Shown piece after piece: positions 10,684 to 20,089 of a stretch of 64,000 nt of DNA. The notes beneath the pieces were generated by a model, which did not search any database, was not told the origin of the DNA, and saw only the letters and a program-made list of their open reading frames with translations. The stretch is from Pseudomonas purpurea (GTDB taxonomy: Bacteria; Pseudomonadota; Gammaproteobacteria; Pseudomonadales; Pseudomonadaceae). The DNA is taken from the NCBI RefSeq assembly GCF_039908635.1, contig NZ_CP150918.1:3219001-3283000 (forward strand), read 5' to 3'. Positions within the stretch are counted from its first letter, which is position 1, and each line of letters opens with the position of its first letter. Both the position numbers and the translations under genes were made by a program.

Positions 10684-11601
10684 TTATCGGATGCCTTGAC
10701 CAATCAAAACGCCATTCACGGTTTGCCCGTACACATTGACGCCGTCATTGGCATGGTATTTCAGCCGGGTTTTCTCGATTGAGCCATCAATCAGGCGCGG
10801 ATCTTGCGGGCGCTCATGACTGTTGACGAAGGCCGCCACGTCCCAGGCCTGCTGGTCACTCAACGTATTGGGCTTGCCCAGCGGCATATTGTGCTGGATG
10901 AAGGACGCCGCTGTGTTGATGCGATGCATACCGGCTCCCCAGTTGTAGGAATCCTTACCCCACAGCGGTGGCAAGACGTAATCCTGACCGACCTTCTGAC
11001 CCTGGCCGCTGTCCCCATGACACACCGCACACTGCGCGTTGTAGACCTGCTGACCCTGCGCGATGTCATAGCCTTTGGCGGGTTGCGGCACATCGGGATA
11101 ACCTCGGCCCGGCAACTCGACACCGACTGGCGCCTTGCTCGCCAGCCAATAGGCATACACCGACAGCGCGGTAATTTGCGGGCTGTCGGCTGCCGGTGGC
11201 GTGCCGTTCATGCTGAACTGGAAGCAACCCTGAATGCGCTCGGCAAAGGTGTTCACTTTGTCATTTTTTTTGCGATAGGCCGGGTACATCGGGTACGCCC
11301 CCCACAATGGCGCCGAATTGGCCTGACGCCCCTGACCGAGGTGGCAGTTGCTGCAACTGAGCCCGTTGCCGACCAGTTGCGGAGCCTGGCGCCGGGTATC
11401 CACAAACAACGCATAGCCTTGCATGACCATTTTGCCGAAGGCGTTATCCGGCAATTCATGTTCGGCGGGCGGCTGGAAATAAGTACGCCCGCCCGCAGCA
11501 ACCGCCGGAGTTTGCAACTGGGACTGATCGTCCATCGCGATTGGCGCAGCGTAAACATCAAGACTCACGGCAGCCAGCAGCATCACTGAAAGCGTTCTCA
11601 T
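10684..11601 (-). CDS. tsdA: Thiosulfate dehydrogenase, dihaem cytochrome c (TsdA-like)
   Basis: A 305-residue periplasmic protein with an export signal (MRTLSVMLLAAVSLDVYA). There are two haem c sites, CSNCH in NGLSCSNCHLGQG and CAVCH in NAQCAVCHGDSGQG. Between them RIQGCFQFSMNG matches the TsdA segment that supplies the unusual Cys axial ligand of the first haem; HNMPLG probably supplies the Met ligand of the second. TsdA joins two thiosulfate molecules into tetrathionate (or the reverse). Its start overlaps the tsdB stop by four bases (ATGA), so the two are translationally coupled. The assignment rests on these motifs. Confidence 0.85.
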   Translation of the reverse strand: MRTLSVMLLAAVSLDVYAAPIAMDDQSQLQTPAVAAGGRTYFQPPAEHELPDNAFGKMVMQGYALFVDTRRQAPQLVGNGLSCSNCHLGQGRQANSAPLWGAYPMYPAYRKKNDKVNTFAERIQGCFQFSMNGTPPAADSPQITALSVYAYWLASKAPVGVELPGRGYPDVPQPAKGYDIAQGQQVYNAQCAVCHGDSGQGQKVGQDYVLPPLWGKDSYNWGAGMHRINTAASFIQHNMPLGKPNTLSDQQAWDVAAFVNSHERPQDPRLIDGSIEKTRLKYHANDGVNVYGQTVNGVLIGQGIR

Positions 11602-12245
11602 GGCTTGACCTCCTGGCTACCCAGCGTCGCGAAATAATCGGCGACCGCGCTGATTTCATCCGCGCTCAAGGATTTGGCGATGTGCCCCATCAAATCATCG
11701 GGATCGTTATGCCGGGTGCCGTCGCGCCAGGCATTCAACTGCGCCACCAAATAACTGGCGGGTTGCGCGGCCAACGGCGGGAATGCACTGCCGACGCCTA
11801 TGCCACCGGGGCCGTGACACATCACGCACTCAGGAACACTGCGATCCCAGGCACCGCGCAGCGCCAGCGTTTCGCCGAGGTTTTTGGGCGAGGCCGTGCG
11901 GTTCACCAACGGTGTTTGAGGGGCAGGCATCGCCGCCAGTGTGGTAGCGACCGCCTGGATTTCTGCTTCGCTTAACGCTTTCGCGACTGGCTGCATGACC
12001 GGGCTGACACGCGTGCCCGCTCTAAAGTCCAGCAGTTGCTTGCTTAAATAGGCGGCCGAGGTACCGGCCAGCCTGGGAAACCCAGCGGCCGGCATACCCA
12101 GCCCGTCACCGCCGTGACACGCGAAACAAGCCGTGGCGCCGGGCTGCGCACCGCCCTGAGTGTAGACGTTCTTCCCTTCGACGGCATGGGCGCCGCCTGC
12201 GACAACGAGCATCAGGCTGCTCAACATCATTCGATGTCTGATCAT
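11598..12245 (-). CDS. tsdB: Dihaem cytochrome c4-like electron carrier (TsdB-like)
   Basis: A 215-residue exported protein with two homologous class I cytochrome c domains: CFACHGGDGLG with Met ligand region SPVMQPVAK, and CVMCHGPGGIG with DDLMGHIAK. TsdB proteins encoded just upstream of tsdA accept the electrons from thiosulfate oxidation. The start MIRHRMMLSS at 12245 has GAGGTTGAG before it; an upstream extension has no ribosome site. The pair is a compact two-gene operon ended by a strong terminator, with an inverted repeat in its promoter region. Confidence 0.85.
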   Translation of the reverse strand: MIRHRMMLSSLMLVVAGGAHAVEGKNVYTQGGAQPGATACFACHGGDGLGMPAAGFPRLAGTSAAYLSKQLLDFRAGTRVSPVMQPVAKALSEAEIQAVATTLAAMPAPQTPLVNRTASPKNLGETLALRGAWDRSVPECVMCHGPGGIGVGSAFPPLAAQPASYLVAQLNAWRDGTRHNDPDDLMGHIAKSLSADEISAVADYFATLGSQEVKP

Positions 12246-12276
12246 CTCAACCTCCATTCTTATAGTTATATGCTTA

Positions 12277-12310
12277 GACCTACTCGGCATAAGCCTACAA
12301 ATAGTAGGTC
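12277..12310 (-). promoter_or_regulatory. Inverted repeat upstream of tsdBA
   Basis: GACCTACT (12277-12284) and AGTAGGTC (12303-12310) are perfect inverted arms 18 bases apart. The interval contains a further CCTAC (12294-12298) that can pair with GTAGG of the outer arm. It lies 32-65 bases upstream of the tsdB start, where a promoter or operator is expected. The regulator is unknown. Confidence 0.5.
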
Positions 12311-12388
12311 ATTGCTCAGCCAGTCACAATGCCGACCTGGCAAGCTTCAGAAATGACGTGTTTAAGAATGATGAGACAGACAGATGTG

Positions 12389-12431
12389 AAAAAGCCTGAC
12401 GCAATACCCTGGACGGTATCGGGTCAGGCTT
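12389..12431 (-). terminator. Terminator of the 116-aa lipoprotein gene
   Basis: AAGCCTGAC and GTCAGGCTT form the outer stem, with an inner ATACC/GGTAT pairing; five T follow on the minus strand. Confidence 0.75.
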
Positions 12432-12462
12432 CCTGGAAACGCCATGCGGGCCGCAGGTAATC

Positions 12463-12813
12463 TCAGCCAGAAATGCACGCGTTGGCGGCATCACCCACGT
12501 CGCCTGGGCGCACAGGCACGTTGGACATGCTTTCGTGAAGCTTGATGCTGCTGCCCCCAGAGCGGTTTTCGATATCAAACACCGCCGTCGGGCCAGCGGA
12601 CAACTTGTTCGGGACGATCACGCGAACACCGTCCTTCTGCGGCTCGATCTGCAACGCACCACGGCTGTTGGCCAGTTTATCGACGATGCAGCGAGCGTAC
12701 TCCTGCGGTTTTTTCCCAGAGATCACATTCATGGTGGGCGGCGTTTGACTGATGTCCGAAACTGTCGCACAACCACCCAATGCAAACGCCAACATCAACA
12801 CGACCCGCTTCAT
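12463..12813 (-). CDS. Lipoprotein (116 aa)
   Basis: Starts MKRVVLMLAFALGGCATVSD with lipobox LGGC, giving a membrane-anchored 100-residue mature protein. Two further Cys (YARCIVDKL and NACISG) may form a disulfide. The sequence PPTMNVISGKKPQEYARCIV is followed by beta-strand-like RVIVPNKLSAGPTAVFDIEN. The ribosome site GGAGGTTTTGT precedes the ATG and a terminator follows. The family is widespread in pseudomonads but I know no function. Confidence 0.78.
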   Translation of the reverse strand: MKRVVLMLAFALGGCATVSDISQTPPTMNVISGKKPQEYARCIVDKLANSRGALQIEPQKDGVRVIVPNKLSAGPTAVFDIENRSGGSSIKLHESMSNVPVRPGDVGDAANACISG

Positions 12814-13023
12814 ACAAAACCTCCAATAAAGACGCTCCGACAGCGAAAATCCATTTTTTCTCCGGCAACTGCCGTTTTATCGCTCATAAACCCTCAGATA
12901 ACTGTTTTTAATTGTCAAAGCGCAGCGCAACGGCCCGATATTAAAGCGTTCGGGCTGATAAACTGCGCCATCGCCCATGCTATCGTTTTGATTTTGTAGA
13001 AAAAGCCCTTCTGGAGGCGCCCC

Positions 13024-13326
13024 ATGAAATTTATCCACCAGCGCGAGCACCTCAATGAAGATGACATCGTCGTCATCCAATGCTCCCAAATGTGCAACAT
13101 CCGTCTGATGAACGACGCCAACTTCCGCAGTTTCAAGAATGGCGGTCGCCACACCTATCACGGCGGCGCGTTCGATACGTTCCCAGCCAGAATCACCGCA
13201 CCAAGCACCGGCTTCTGGAACATCACCATCGACACGGTCAATCGTCGGCCCATCAGTGTTACGCGCAAGCCGACACTCACCCACTCGATCAAGATTATTC
13301 GCCGGTCCAGCTCGAAACTGAGCTGA
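13024..13326 (+). CDS. DUF1883-like protein (100 aa)
   Basis: A 100-residue protein beginning MKFIHQREHLNEDDIVVIQC, with NIRLMNDANFRSFKNGGRHT and GGAFDTFPARITAPSTGFWN. It is predicted to be a compact beta-rich fold as in the DUF1883 family, which appears alone or beside TIR-like domains elsewhere. GGAGG is well placed before the ATG. The gene is followed after 34 bases by a 55-residue frame on the same strand, likely the same operon. Function unknown. Confidence 0.75.
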   Translation: MKFIHQREHLNEDDIVVIQCSQMCNIRLMNDANFRSFKNGGRHTYHGGAFDTFPARITAPSTGFWNITIDTVNRRPISVTRKPTLTHSIKIIRRSSSKLS

Positions 13327-13360
13327 TCTTCAACCCGCAATAAAGCAGACAGGTACGCCC

Positions 13361-13528
13361 GTGGCCCAAACGACCAAGTACGTTATCAAGTACAAGCTTA
13401 ACGGAGAACGACGCTTCGAGTTCGCCCAGCTTGAAACCGGCACCCCGGAAGAAGCCCGGGCTGTGCTGGATGCCATGCACGAAAAGAGTGACACGATCAC
13501 GGATATCCGCGTCAGCAAAGCGCTGTAA
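13361..13528 (+). CDS. Small hypothetical protein (55 aa, GTG start)
   Basis: GTG at 13361 opens a 55-residue frame, AQTTKYVIKYKLNGERRFEF followed by LETGTPEEARAVLDAMHEKS and ending DIRVSKAL. The pattern of alternating charged and hydrophobic residues and the Glu/Ala helix looks like a real protein with a beta-beta-alpha-beta layout. It has a weak AGG upstream. It sits directly after the DUF1883-like gene, which suggests co-expression. Confidence 0.6.
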   Translation: MAQTTKYVIKYKLNGERRFEFAQLETGTPEEARAVLDAMHEKSDTITDIRVSKAL

Positions 13529-13652
13529 GACGTTTCAACCGTCGGGGAGCTACAAGGACGTCATCCCCCGAGTTCGACCGCAAGCAGCGGAGTGTCCGCT
13601 GCCTGAACGCTCCCTAGACTGGCCTCTCAACCCCTGGTTCAGGAGCCTGATC

Positions 13653-14180
13653 ATGTCGACACTCCCTTCACCCGCTGTTTCCTGCATCCGCTACCTCAGC
13701 ACCCGCTTCAGCCTCGGCGTGGCGCTTGCGGCCTACAGCGACGCCGGACTTTGCGCGCTGTTGCTCGGCGATGAACCGACGTCCCTCGAGTCCGACCTCA
13801 GACGACGCTTTGCACAAAACCGACAACTGCTGCGCGACGACAACCTGGCAATCGCGCTGCAACACGTCGTGCACTTTCTCGACACCCCACACCGCCCCCT
13901 GAGCGTGCCGCTCGACCTCGTCACCGGCAGCGAGTTTCAGCGCCGTGTGTGGCAGGCGTTGCAACACATCCCGCTCGGCGAAACGCGCACCTACCGTGAT
14001 ATCGCCCGGCAGTTGGGTCAGCCGGGCGCCTTTCGGGCGGTCGCCAACGCCTGTGGGGCGAACCCCTTGGCGGTGGTCATTCCTTGCCATCGCGTTGTGC
14101 GCCAGGACGGCGGCCTCGGGGGCTATCGCTGGGGACTTGAGCGCAAGCATGTGCTGCTGGAACGTGAGGCACGCCGGTGA
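13653..14180 (+). CDS. Methylated-DNA-protein-cysteine methyltransferase (Ogt/AdaB type)
   Basis: A 175-residue suicide repair protein that moves the methyl group from O6-methylguanine to its own Cys. The acceptor is Cys145 in VIPCHRVVRQDG. The Arg-finger region FRAVANACGANPLAV and helix-turn-helix GETRTYRDIARQLG are intact. The start was placed at 13653 because AGGAG lies 7 bases upstream. The N-terminal half resembles the third domain of the Ada protein encoded 2 kb downstream, so the two may share an ancestor. Its stop overlaps the start of the next gene (GTGA), making this the first gene of an alkylation-repair cluster. Confidence 0.92.
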   Translation: MSTLPSPAVSCIRYLSTRFSLGVALAAYSDAGLCALLLGDEPTSLESDLRRRFAQNRQLLRDDNLAIALQHVVHFLDTPHRPLSVPLDLVTGSEFQRRVWQALQHIPLGETRTYRDIARQLGQPGAFRAVANACGANPLAVVIPCHRVVRQDGGLGGYRWGLERKHVLLEREARR

Positions 14181-14893
14181 GCCTGTGCGATCTGCATCAG
14201 CATATCGCGGCCCTGGATTGGGCCGCGCTGGAACAGGATCTGGACGGCGATGGCCACGCAACGATCACCGGACTGCTCAGCGCGCAGGACTGTGACGCCC
14301 TGGCTGCGCTGTATCCCGAACAAGCGCCGTTCCGCTCCAGGGTAATCATGGCCCGGCATGGTTTCGGACGTGGCGAGTACCAGTACTTCAGGTATCCGCT
14401 GCCAACGCTGGTTGCCAACTTGCGTAGCTCGCTGTACCCACACCTGGTACCGCTGGCGAACCGTTGGAACGAACAGATGAACCTGGCGGTACGCTATCCG
14501 TTGCACCATGACGATTTTCTGCAACGCTGCCACGATGCCGGTCAGTTACGTCCTACGCCTTTGCTGCTGCGCTACGGCCCGCAGGACTACAACTGCCTGC
14601 ATCAAGACCTGTACGGCGAACACGTATTCCCACTGCAAGTTGCGATTTTACTGTCAGCCCCCGAGAAGGACTTCACCGGCGGTGAATTCGTACTGACCGA
14701 ACAGCGCCCCCGCATGCAGTCACGCCCTCAGGTTGTAAGCTTGAAAAAAGGTGATGCAGTGATTTTTGCCGTGCACCAACGACCGGTCAAAGGCCTGCGC
14801 GGCTATTGCCGCGTGAACTTGCGCCACGGCGTGAGTCGCCTGCACAGTGGTCAACGGCATACCCTTGGTGTGATTTTCCACGATGCACAGTGA
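14177..14893 (+). CDS. 2OG-Fe(II) oxygenase, uncharacterised
   Basis: A 238-residue protein with the signatures of a 2-oxoglutarate/Fe(II) dioxygenase: NCLHQDLYG gives the HxD metal ligands, LRHGVSRLHSG the distal His region, and GQRHTLGVIFHDA the 2-oxoglutarate Arg region. The core resembles prolyl-hydroxylase-type oxygenases rather than AlkB. GTG at 14177 overlaps the stop of the methyltransferase gene by four bases, and the C-terminus overlaps alkB. The tight coupling to three DNA-alkylation genes suggests a role in alkylation repair or modification of a protein or nucleic acid, but the substrate is unknown. Confidence 0.82.
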   Translation: MSLCDLHQHIAALDWAALEQDLDGDGHATITGLLSAQDCDALAALYPEQAPFRSRVIMARHGFGRGEYQYFRYPLPTLVANLRSSLYPHLVPLANRWNEQMNLAVRYPLHHDDFLQRCHDAGQLRPTPLLLRYGPQDYNCLHQDLYGEHVFPLQVAILLSAPEKDFTGGEFVLTEQRPRMQSRPQVVSLKKGDAVIFAVHQRPVKGLRGYCRVNLRHGVSRLHSGQRHTLGVIFHDAQ

Positions 14894-15563
14894 CCACATG
14901 AACCCGACAACCCTGGATCTGTTTGGCGACAGCGATCTCGCACAGCCGATCAAGACCGAACCCATTGGCGAACAATCCTTCGTCCTCAAAGGGTTTGCCC
15001 TGTCGTGGGTCGGCCGTTTGATGCCGGCACTGGAGTCAGTCTTGCTCGCCGCACCGTTCCGGCACATGGTGACGCCGGGCGGTTTCACGATGTCCGTGGG
15101 CTTGAGCAGTTGCGGATCACTGGGCTGGACCACCGACCGCTCAGGCTATCGCTACACCCGCGCCGACCCGTGCAGCGGTCAGCCCTGGCCCGAAATGCCC
15201 GGGGTGTTTCTTGAACTGGCGCAGGCAGCGGCGCTTGAAGCGGGGTTCAACGCGTTTCAGCCAGATGCGTGCCTGATCAATCGTTACTTGCCAGGCGCCA
15301 AGATGTCTTTGCATCAGGATAAAGACGAACGATCCTACGCCTGGCCGATCGTCTCGGTGTCCCTCGGCCTGCCAGCGGTGTTCCTGTTTGGTGGTTTTAA
15401 ACGCACCGACAACCATCGGAAAGTGCCGTTGGTGCATGGTGATGTCGTGGTCTGGGGTGGCGTGGACCGTTTGCGCTATCACGGGGTACTGCCGATCAAG
15501 GACGGTCATCATGCAACACTGGGGGCGCAACGGATCAACCTCACCTTGCGCACCGCAGGCTGA
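14883..15563 (+). CDS. alkB: DNA oxidative demethylase AlkB
   Basis: A 226-residue Fe(II)/2-oxoglutarate dioxygenase repairing 1-methyladenine and 3-methylcytosine. The signatures are intact: SLHQDKDE (HxD iron ligands), the substrate loop GYRYTRADPCSGQPWPEMP, LRYHGVLP with the distal His, and RINLTLR with the two 2-oxoglutarate Arg. The first ATG (14883) overlaps the upstream gene by 11 bases; MNPTTLDLF at 14898 is an alternative start without overlap. Third gene of the alkylation cluster; ada follows 86 bases later. Confidence 0.93.
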   Translation: MHSDHMNPTTLDLFGDSDLAQPIKTEPIGEQSFVLKGFALSWVGRLMPALESVLLAAPFRHMVTPGGFTMSVGLSSCGSLGWTTDRSGYRYTRADPCSGQPWPEMPGVFLELAQAAALEAGFNAFQPDACLINRYLPGAKMSLHQDKDERSYAWPIVSVSLGLPAVFLFGGFKRTDNHRKVPLVHGDVVVWGGVDRLRYHGVLPIKDGHHATLGAQRINLTLRTAG

Positions 15564-15649
15564 ACGGCGGAATTCGAGCGCAAGACCCGGAGTGTTCGCG
15601 TCGGTCGTGCACGTTAACCTGAACTCAACTCGCCACCGGATCGAACCCC

Positions 15650-16723
15650 ATGACTTCCAACCACACACCCTGCGCCATCGAAAACGACCCTCGTTGGGCG
15701 GCGGTGCTGGCGCGTGATCCTCGGGCAGACGGGCAGTTTGTCTATGGGGTAAAAACCACCGGCATCTACTGCCGCCCCAGCAGCCTGGCGCGCCTGCCGA
15801 ATCCCCGGAACGTCGAGTTCTTCGACTCCGCCGAACAGGCTCAAGCCGCCGGTTACCGACCCAGCAAACGCGCTGCCGCCGATCAAACCCATGTTGCCAG
15901 CCAACATGCCGCGCTGGTCGCCATCGCTTGCCGTCAGATTGAGTCTGCCGAAAGCCTGCCCAGCCTGGCAGACCTGGCCGATGCGGCCGGCATGAGCCCG
16001 TTTCACTTTCACCGGGTGTTCAAAGGCGTGACTGGCCTGACGCCCAAAGGCTATGGAAACGCCCACCGCTCACGCAAAGTCCGGGCGCAACTCGAAAGCG
16101 GCCAGTCGATTACTCACGCGTTGTACGACGCCGGCTTCAACTCCAACAGCCGCTTCTATGAGGCCGCCGATCAAGTACTAGGAATGAAACCCAGCGACTA
16201 CCGTGCAGGTGGCGTGAACACCGACATCCGCTTCGCTGTCGGCCAGTGTTCACTGGGGGCGATTCTGGTGGCGCAAAGTACTCGCGGGGTGTGTGCAATC
16301 CTGTTGGGCGACGATCCCCATGCGCTGGTGTGCGATCTTCAGGATAAATTCCGACAGGCCAATCTGATCGGTGCCGATCACGACTTCGAACAGTTGATTG
16401 CCAGGGTCGTCGGCTTCATCGAAGCACCAGCCCTTGGCCTGGACTTGCCGCTGGACGTGCGCGGCACCGCGTTTCAGGAGCGGGTCTGGATGGCCTTGCG
16501 TGAAATCCCCGCCGGCAGCACCGCCAGTTACGCCGAGATCGCCCAACGGATCGGCGCCCCCAAAGCGGTGCGCGCCGTGGCTCAGGCGTGCGCGGCCAAC
16601 AGCCTGGCGGTGGCCATTCCCTGCCACCGGGTGGTGCGCAGCGATGGCAACCTCTCGGGGTATCGCTGGGGCATAGAGCGCAAACGCCAGCTCCTGGAAC
16701 GCGAAACCGCGCCCCAGGCTTAA
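15650..16723 (+). CDS. ada: Ada: alkylation-responsive regulator and O6-methylguanine methyltransferase, with a degenerate zinc site
   Basis: A 357-residue protein in the order: N-terminal metal-binding domain (residues 13-75), AraC-type helix-turn-helix (about 105-180), and AdaB methyltransferase with acceptor Cys325 in AIPCHRVVRSDG. In E. coli Ada, Cys38, Cys42, Cys69 and Cys72 bind zinc and Cys38 accepts methyl from phosphotriesters. Here the aligned positions are Cys41, Ser45, Ser72 and Ala75: GIYCRPSSLAR and YRPSKRAAAD replace CRPSC and RPCKRC. Only the acceptor Cys remains. The third domain looks fully active. The last bases overlap the end of the GyrI-like gene on the other strand. Confidence 0.93.
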   Translation: MTSNHTPCAIENDPRWAAVLARDPRADGQFVYGVKTTGIYCRPSSLARLPNPRNVEFFDSAEQAQAAGYRPSKRAAADQTHVASQHAALVAIACRQIESAESLPSLADLADAAGMSPFHFHRVFKGVTGLTPKGYGNAHRSRKVRAQLESGQSITHALYDAGFNSNSRFYEAADQVLGMKPSDYRAGGVNTDIRFAVGQCSLGAILVAQSTRGVCAILLGDDPHALVCDLQDKFRQANLIGADHDFEQLIARVVGFIEAPALGLDLPLDVRGTAFQERVWMALREIPAGSTASYAEIAQRIGAPKAVRAVAQACAANSLAVAIPCHRVVRSDGNLSGYRWGIERKRQLLERETAPQA

Positions 16724-17178
16724 CGAATGCCGATGTAAACCGACACCGAGTCCGGGCCGTTGTAGGCCTCAAAATCACTGACAAAGGCCCGTTTGATCTC
16801 TGTATGTTCTTCGAAGTACTGCCAGACCTGGCCCCAGGTGGCAATCACGCTTTCGGGCATGGGGCCCGAGGCTTCGAAGACAAGGTAACGCCCGCCCTGA
16901 ATGTCCACGGTCGCAAAGTCCTTGGCGGGCGCGGTCACCACTCGGCCCGCCGTCACGTCGAAGGCGCCGTTGGCATCGGACTCGTAATTGGAATAAACGC
17001 CATAGACCAGCGATTCCGCCACAGCATTGGGAATTTTGCTGAAGGCCTGATCGGCAAAAAAACGCCCCCACATCGGGCCGATCTTCGCCGTCTCTGGCTG
17101 CTGCTCATCGCGGTTGAACGTGCGTACCTGCAACCCCGAAACACTGAACGGGGCAATATCCAGTTGTTTGACTTCCAT
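16720..17178 (-). CDS. GyrI-like / effector-binding-domain protein
   Basis: A 152-residue stand-alone effector-binding (GyrI-like) domain. It opens EVKQLDIAPFSVSGLQVRTF and has two beta-alpha-beta-beta halves, with FFADQAFSKIPNA, LVYGVYSNYESDANG and GGRYLVFEASGPMPESVIAT and a final EAYNGPDSVSVYIGI. Such domains sense small cationic ligands or bind gyrase. AAGGAG precedes ATG 17178; the upstream extension is rejected. It is convergent with ada, and their stop codons overlap. Its ligand is not evident. Confidence 0.8.
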   Translation of the reverse strand: MEVKQLDIAPFSVSGLQVRTFNRDEQQPETAKIGPMWGRFFADQAFSKIPNAVAESLVYGVYSNYESDANGAFDVTAGRVVTAPAKDFATVDIQGGRYLVFEASGPMPESVIATWGQVWQYFEEHTEIKRAFVSDFEAYNGPDSVSVYIGIR

Positions 17179-17390
17179 TGAATCCACACTCCTTGGCTGC
17201 GCATTGAGCGCCTGGAAAAATAGCGCCAGAGGTTTATCACAACTGGATCGATCATAAAACCGTGCCATCACCTCAATCAGTTACAACACGCAACTTGAGC
17301 CTGTGCCTGAAAAGTCGGCTGGCCTTACGCCAGTCACTCCTGATACAAACGCGCCATGATCGTCTTTTCTGTTGCCGGATAATAATTCAA

Positions 17391-18455
17391 ATGAGCCAAT
17401 GGCCTGACACCCGCATTCTTGACCTGTTCGGCATCGACCTGCCGATCATCCAGGCGCCGATGGCCGGCGCCAACACGTCGGCCATGGTCATCGCCGTCAG
17501 CAACGCCGGTGGCCTGGGCTCGTTGCCCGCCGCCATGCTGAGCCTTGAGCAATTGCGCGAGGAACTGACGATCATCCAACAGCAGACCACCCGCCCCTTC
17601 AATGTGAACTTTTTCTGCCATCAGCCACCGGTTGCCGACGAACAACGCACCCATGACTGGAAAAACCTGCTGGAACCTTACTATCACGAACTGGGCGTGG
17701 ACTTCGACGCACCTACACCCGTGTCCAATCGTGCGCCGTTCGACAACGCAGCGTGCGAAGTCATTGAAGCATTCCGGCCTGCGGTCGTCAGCTTCCACTT
17801 CGGCTTGCCGGAAAAAGCGCTGGTAGACCGGGTCAAGGCCGCAGGCGCGAAGGTCATCTCTTCGGCGACCACGGTGCAGGAAGCCGTGTGGCTGGAGCAG
17901 CATGGATGCGACGCCATCATTGCCATGGGGTACGAGGCCGGCGGCCATCGCGGGATGTTTCTCAGCGAGGACCTGAGCAGCCAGGTCGGCACCTTCGCCC
18001 TGGTGCCGCAGATCGCAGACGCCGTGAGCGTACCGGTGATCGCCGCTGGCGGGATTGGCGATGCTCGCGGCATTGTTGCTGCATTCGCCCTCGGCGCCTC
18101 GGCCGTGCAACTGGGCACCGCTTATTTGTTCACCCCGGAGGCCAAGGTCAGTGCGTCTCACCATCACGCCTTACGCACCGCCAAAGAGAGCGAAACCGCG
18201 CTGACCAACGTGTTTACCGGACGCCCGGCACGCGGAATTCTCAATCGGATCATGCGCGAACTCGGTCCGATCAGCCCTGCTGCGCCAGCCTTCCCGCTCG
18301 CCGGCGGTGCGCTGATGCCGTTGCGGGCCAAGGCTGAAGCGCAGTTCAGCAACCTCTGGGCCGGGCAGGCACTGCGCTTGGGCAGGGAGCTGTCGAGCGC
18401 CGAGTTGACCTGGCACCTGGCCGATGAAGCGCTGGCAAAGCTGAGCCCGCGCTGA
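17391..18455 (+). CDS. Nitronate monooxygenase (2-nitropropane dioxygenase family)
   Basis: A 354-residue FMN-dependent TIM-barrel protein of the NMO family, which oxidises nitronates such as propionate-3-nitronate. Seen: LPIIQAPMAGANTSAMVIAV (FMN-binding start), VVSFHFGLPE, GYEAGGHRGMF with the catalytic His, PVIAAGGIGDARGIVAAFAL (phosphate binding) and GASAVQLGTAYLFTPEAKVS. The start at 17391 gives the standard N-terminus; there is no strong ribosome site and an extension is rejected as uncoded. Stands alone upstream of the mod region. Confidence 0.88.
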   Translation: MSQWPDTRILDLFGIDLPIIQAPMAGANTSAMVIAVSNAGGLGSLPAAMLSLEQLREELTIIQQQTTRPFNVNFFCHQPPVADEQRTHDWKNLLEPYYHELGVDFDAPTPVSNRAPFDNAACEVIEAFRPAVVSFHFGLPEKALVDRVKAAGAKVISSATTVQEAVWLEQHGCDAIIAMGYEAGGHRGMFLSEDLSSQVGTFALVPQIADAVSVPVIAAGGIGDARGIVAAFALGASAVQLGTAYLFTPEAKVSASHHHALRTAKESETALTNVFTGRPARGILNRIMRELGPISPAAPAFPLAGGALMPLRAKAEAQFSNLWAGQALRLGRELSSAELTWHLADEALAKLSPR

Positions 18456-18540
18456 ACATCAGGGCCGCATCCGCGGTGCGGCCCGCTTCCGTCACGGCTC
18501 CATCCGCAGACCGTACCGCGAGTTCCGTTCGTCGTTGATT

Positions 18541-19405
<865 letters not shown>

Positions 19406-20086
19406 ATGTCCTTATCGAGTGCCGATTTTTCCGCCATCTGGCTGACCCTGAAACTGGCGTCCCTGACGACGGCCATCCTGCTGGTCATCGGCACTCCGAT
19501 TGCGTTGTGGCTGTCACGCACCCGTTCCTGGTTGCGGGGCCCGGTCGGGGCGATCGTCGCCCTGCCCCTGGTATTACCGCCGACCGTGATCGGTTTCTAC
19601 CTGCTGCTGGCCCTCGGACCTCATGGTTTCGTCGGCCAGTTCACCCAGTCGCTGGGCCTCGGCACGCTGACGTTCAGCTTCGCCGGCCTGGTCATCGGCT
19701 CGGTGCTCTATTCGATGCCCTTTGTCGTGCAACCGTTGCAAAACGCGTTCTCGGCCATTGGCACACGTCCGCTGGAGGTGGCGGCGACCTTGCGCGCCAA
19801 TCCCTGGGACACCTTTTTCAGCGTGATCCTGCCGCTGGCCCGCCCCGGTTTTATCACCGCCGCCATTCTGGGCTTTGCCCACACCGTCGGTGAGTTCGGC
19901 GTGGTGCTGATGATCGGTGGCAACATCCCCGACAAAACCCGTGTGGTGTCCGTACAAATCTACGATCACGTCGAGGCCATGGAATACGCCCAGGCGCACT
20001 GGCTGGCCGGGGCGATGCTGGTGTTCTCGTTCCTGGTTTTGCTGGCGCTGTATTCCAGCCGCAAGACCAAAGCCGGCTGGAGCTGA
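19406..20086 (+). CDS. modB: Molybdate ABC transporter, permease
   Basis: A 226-residue inner-membrane permease with about five to six hydrophobic helices ([40 protein letters not shown] and others). The EAA-type coupling motif is [20 protein letters not shown]. Zero bases separate it from modA and three from modC, so the three genes are one operon. It forms a dimeric channel with two ModC subunits. Confidence 0.95.
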   Translation: MSLSSADFSAIWLTLKLASLTTAILLVIGTPIALWLSRTRSWLRGPVGAIVALPLVLPPTVIGFYLLLALGPHGFVGQFTQSLGLGTLTFSFAGLVIGSVLYSMPFVVQPLQNAFSAIGTRPLEVAATLRANPWDTFFSVILPLARPGFITAAILGFAHTVGEFGVVLMIGGNIPDKTRVVSVQIYDHVEAMEYAQAHWLAGAMLVFSFLVLLALYSSRKTKAGWS

Positions 20087-20089
20087 TAG

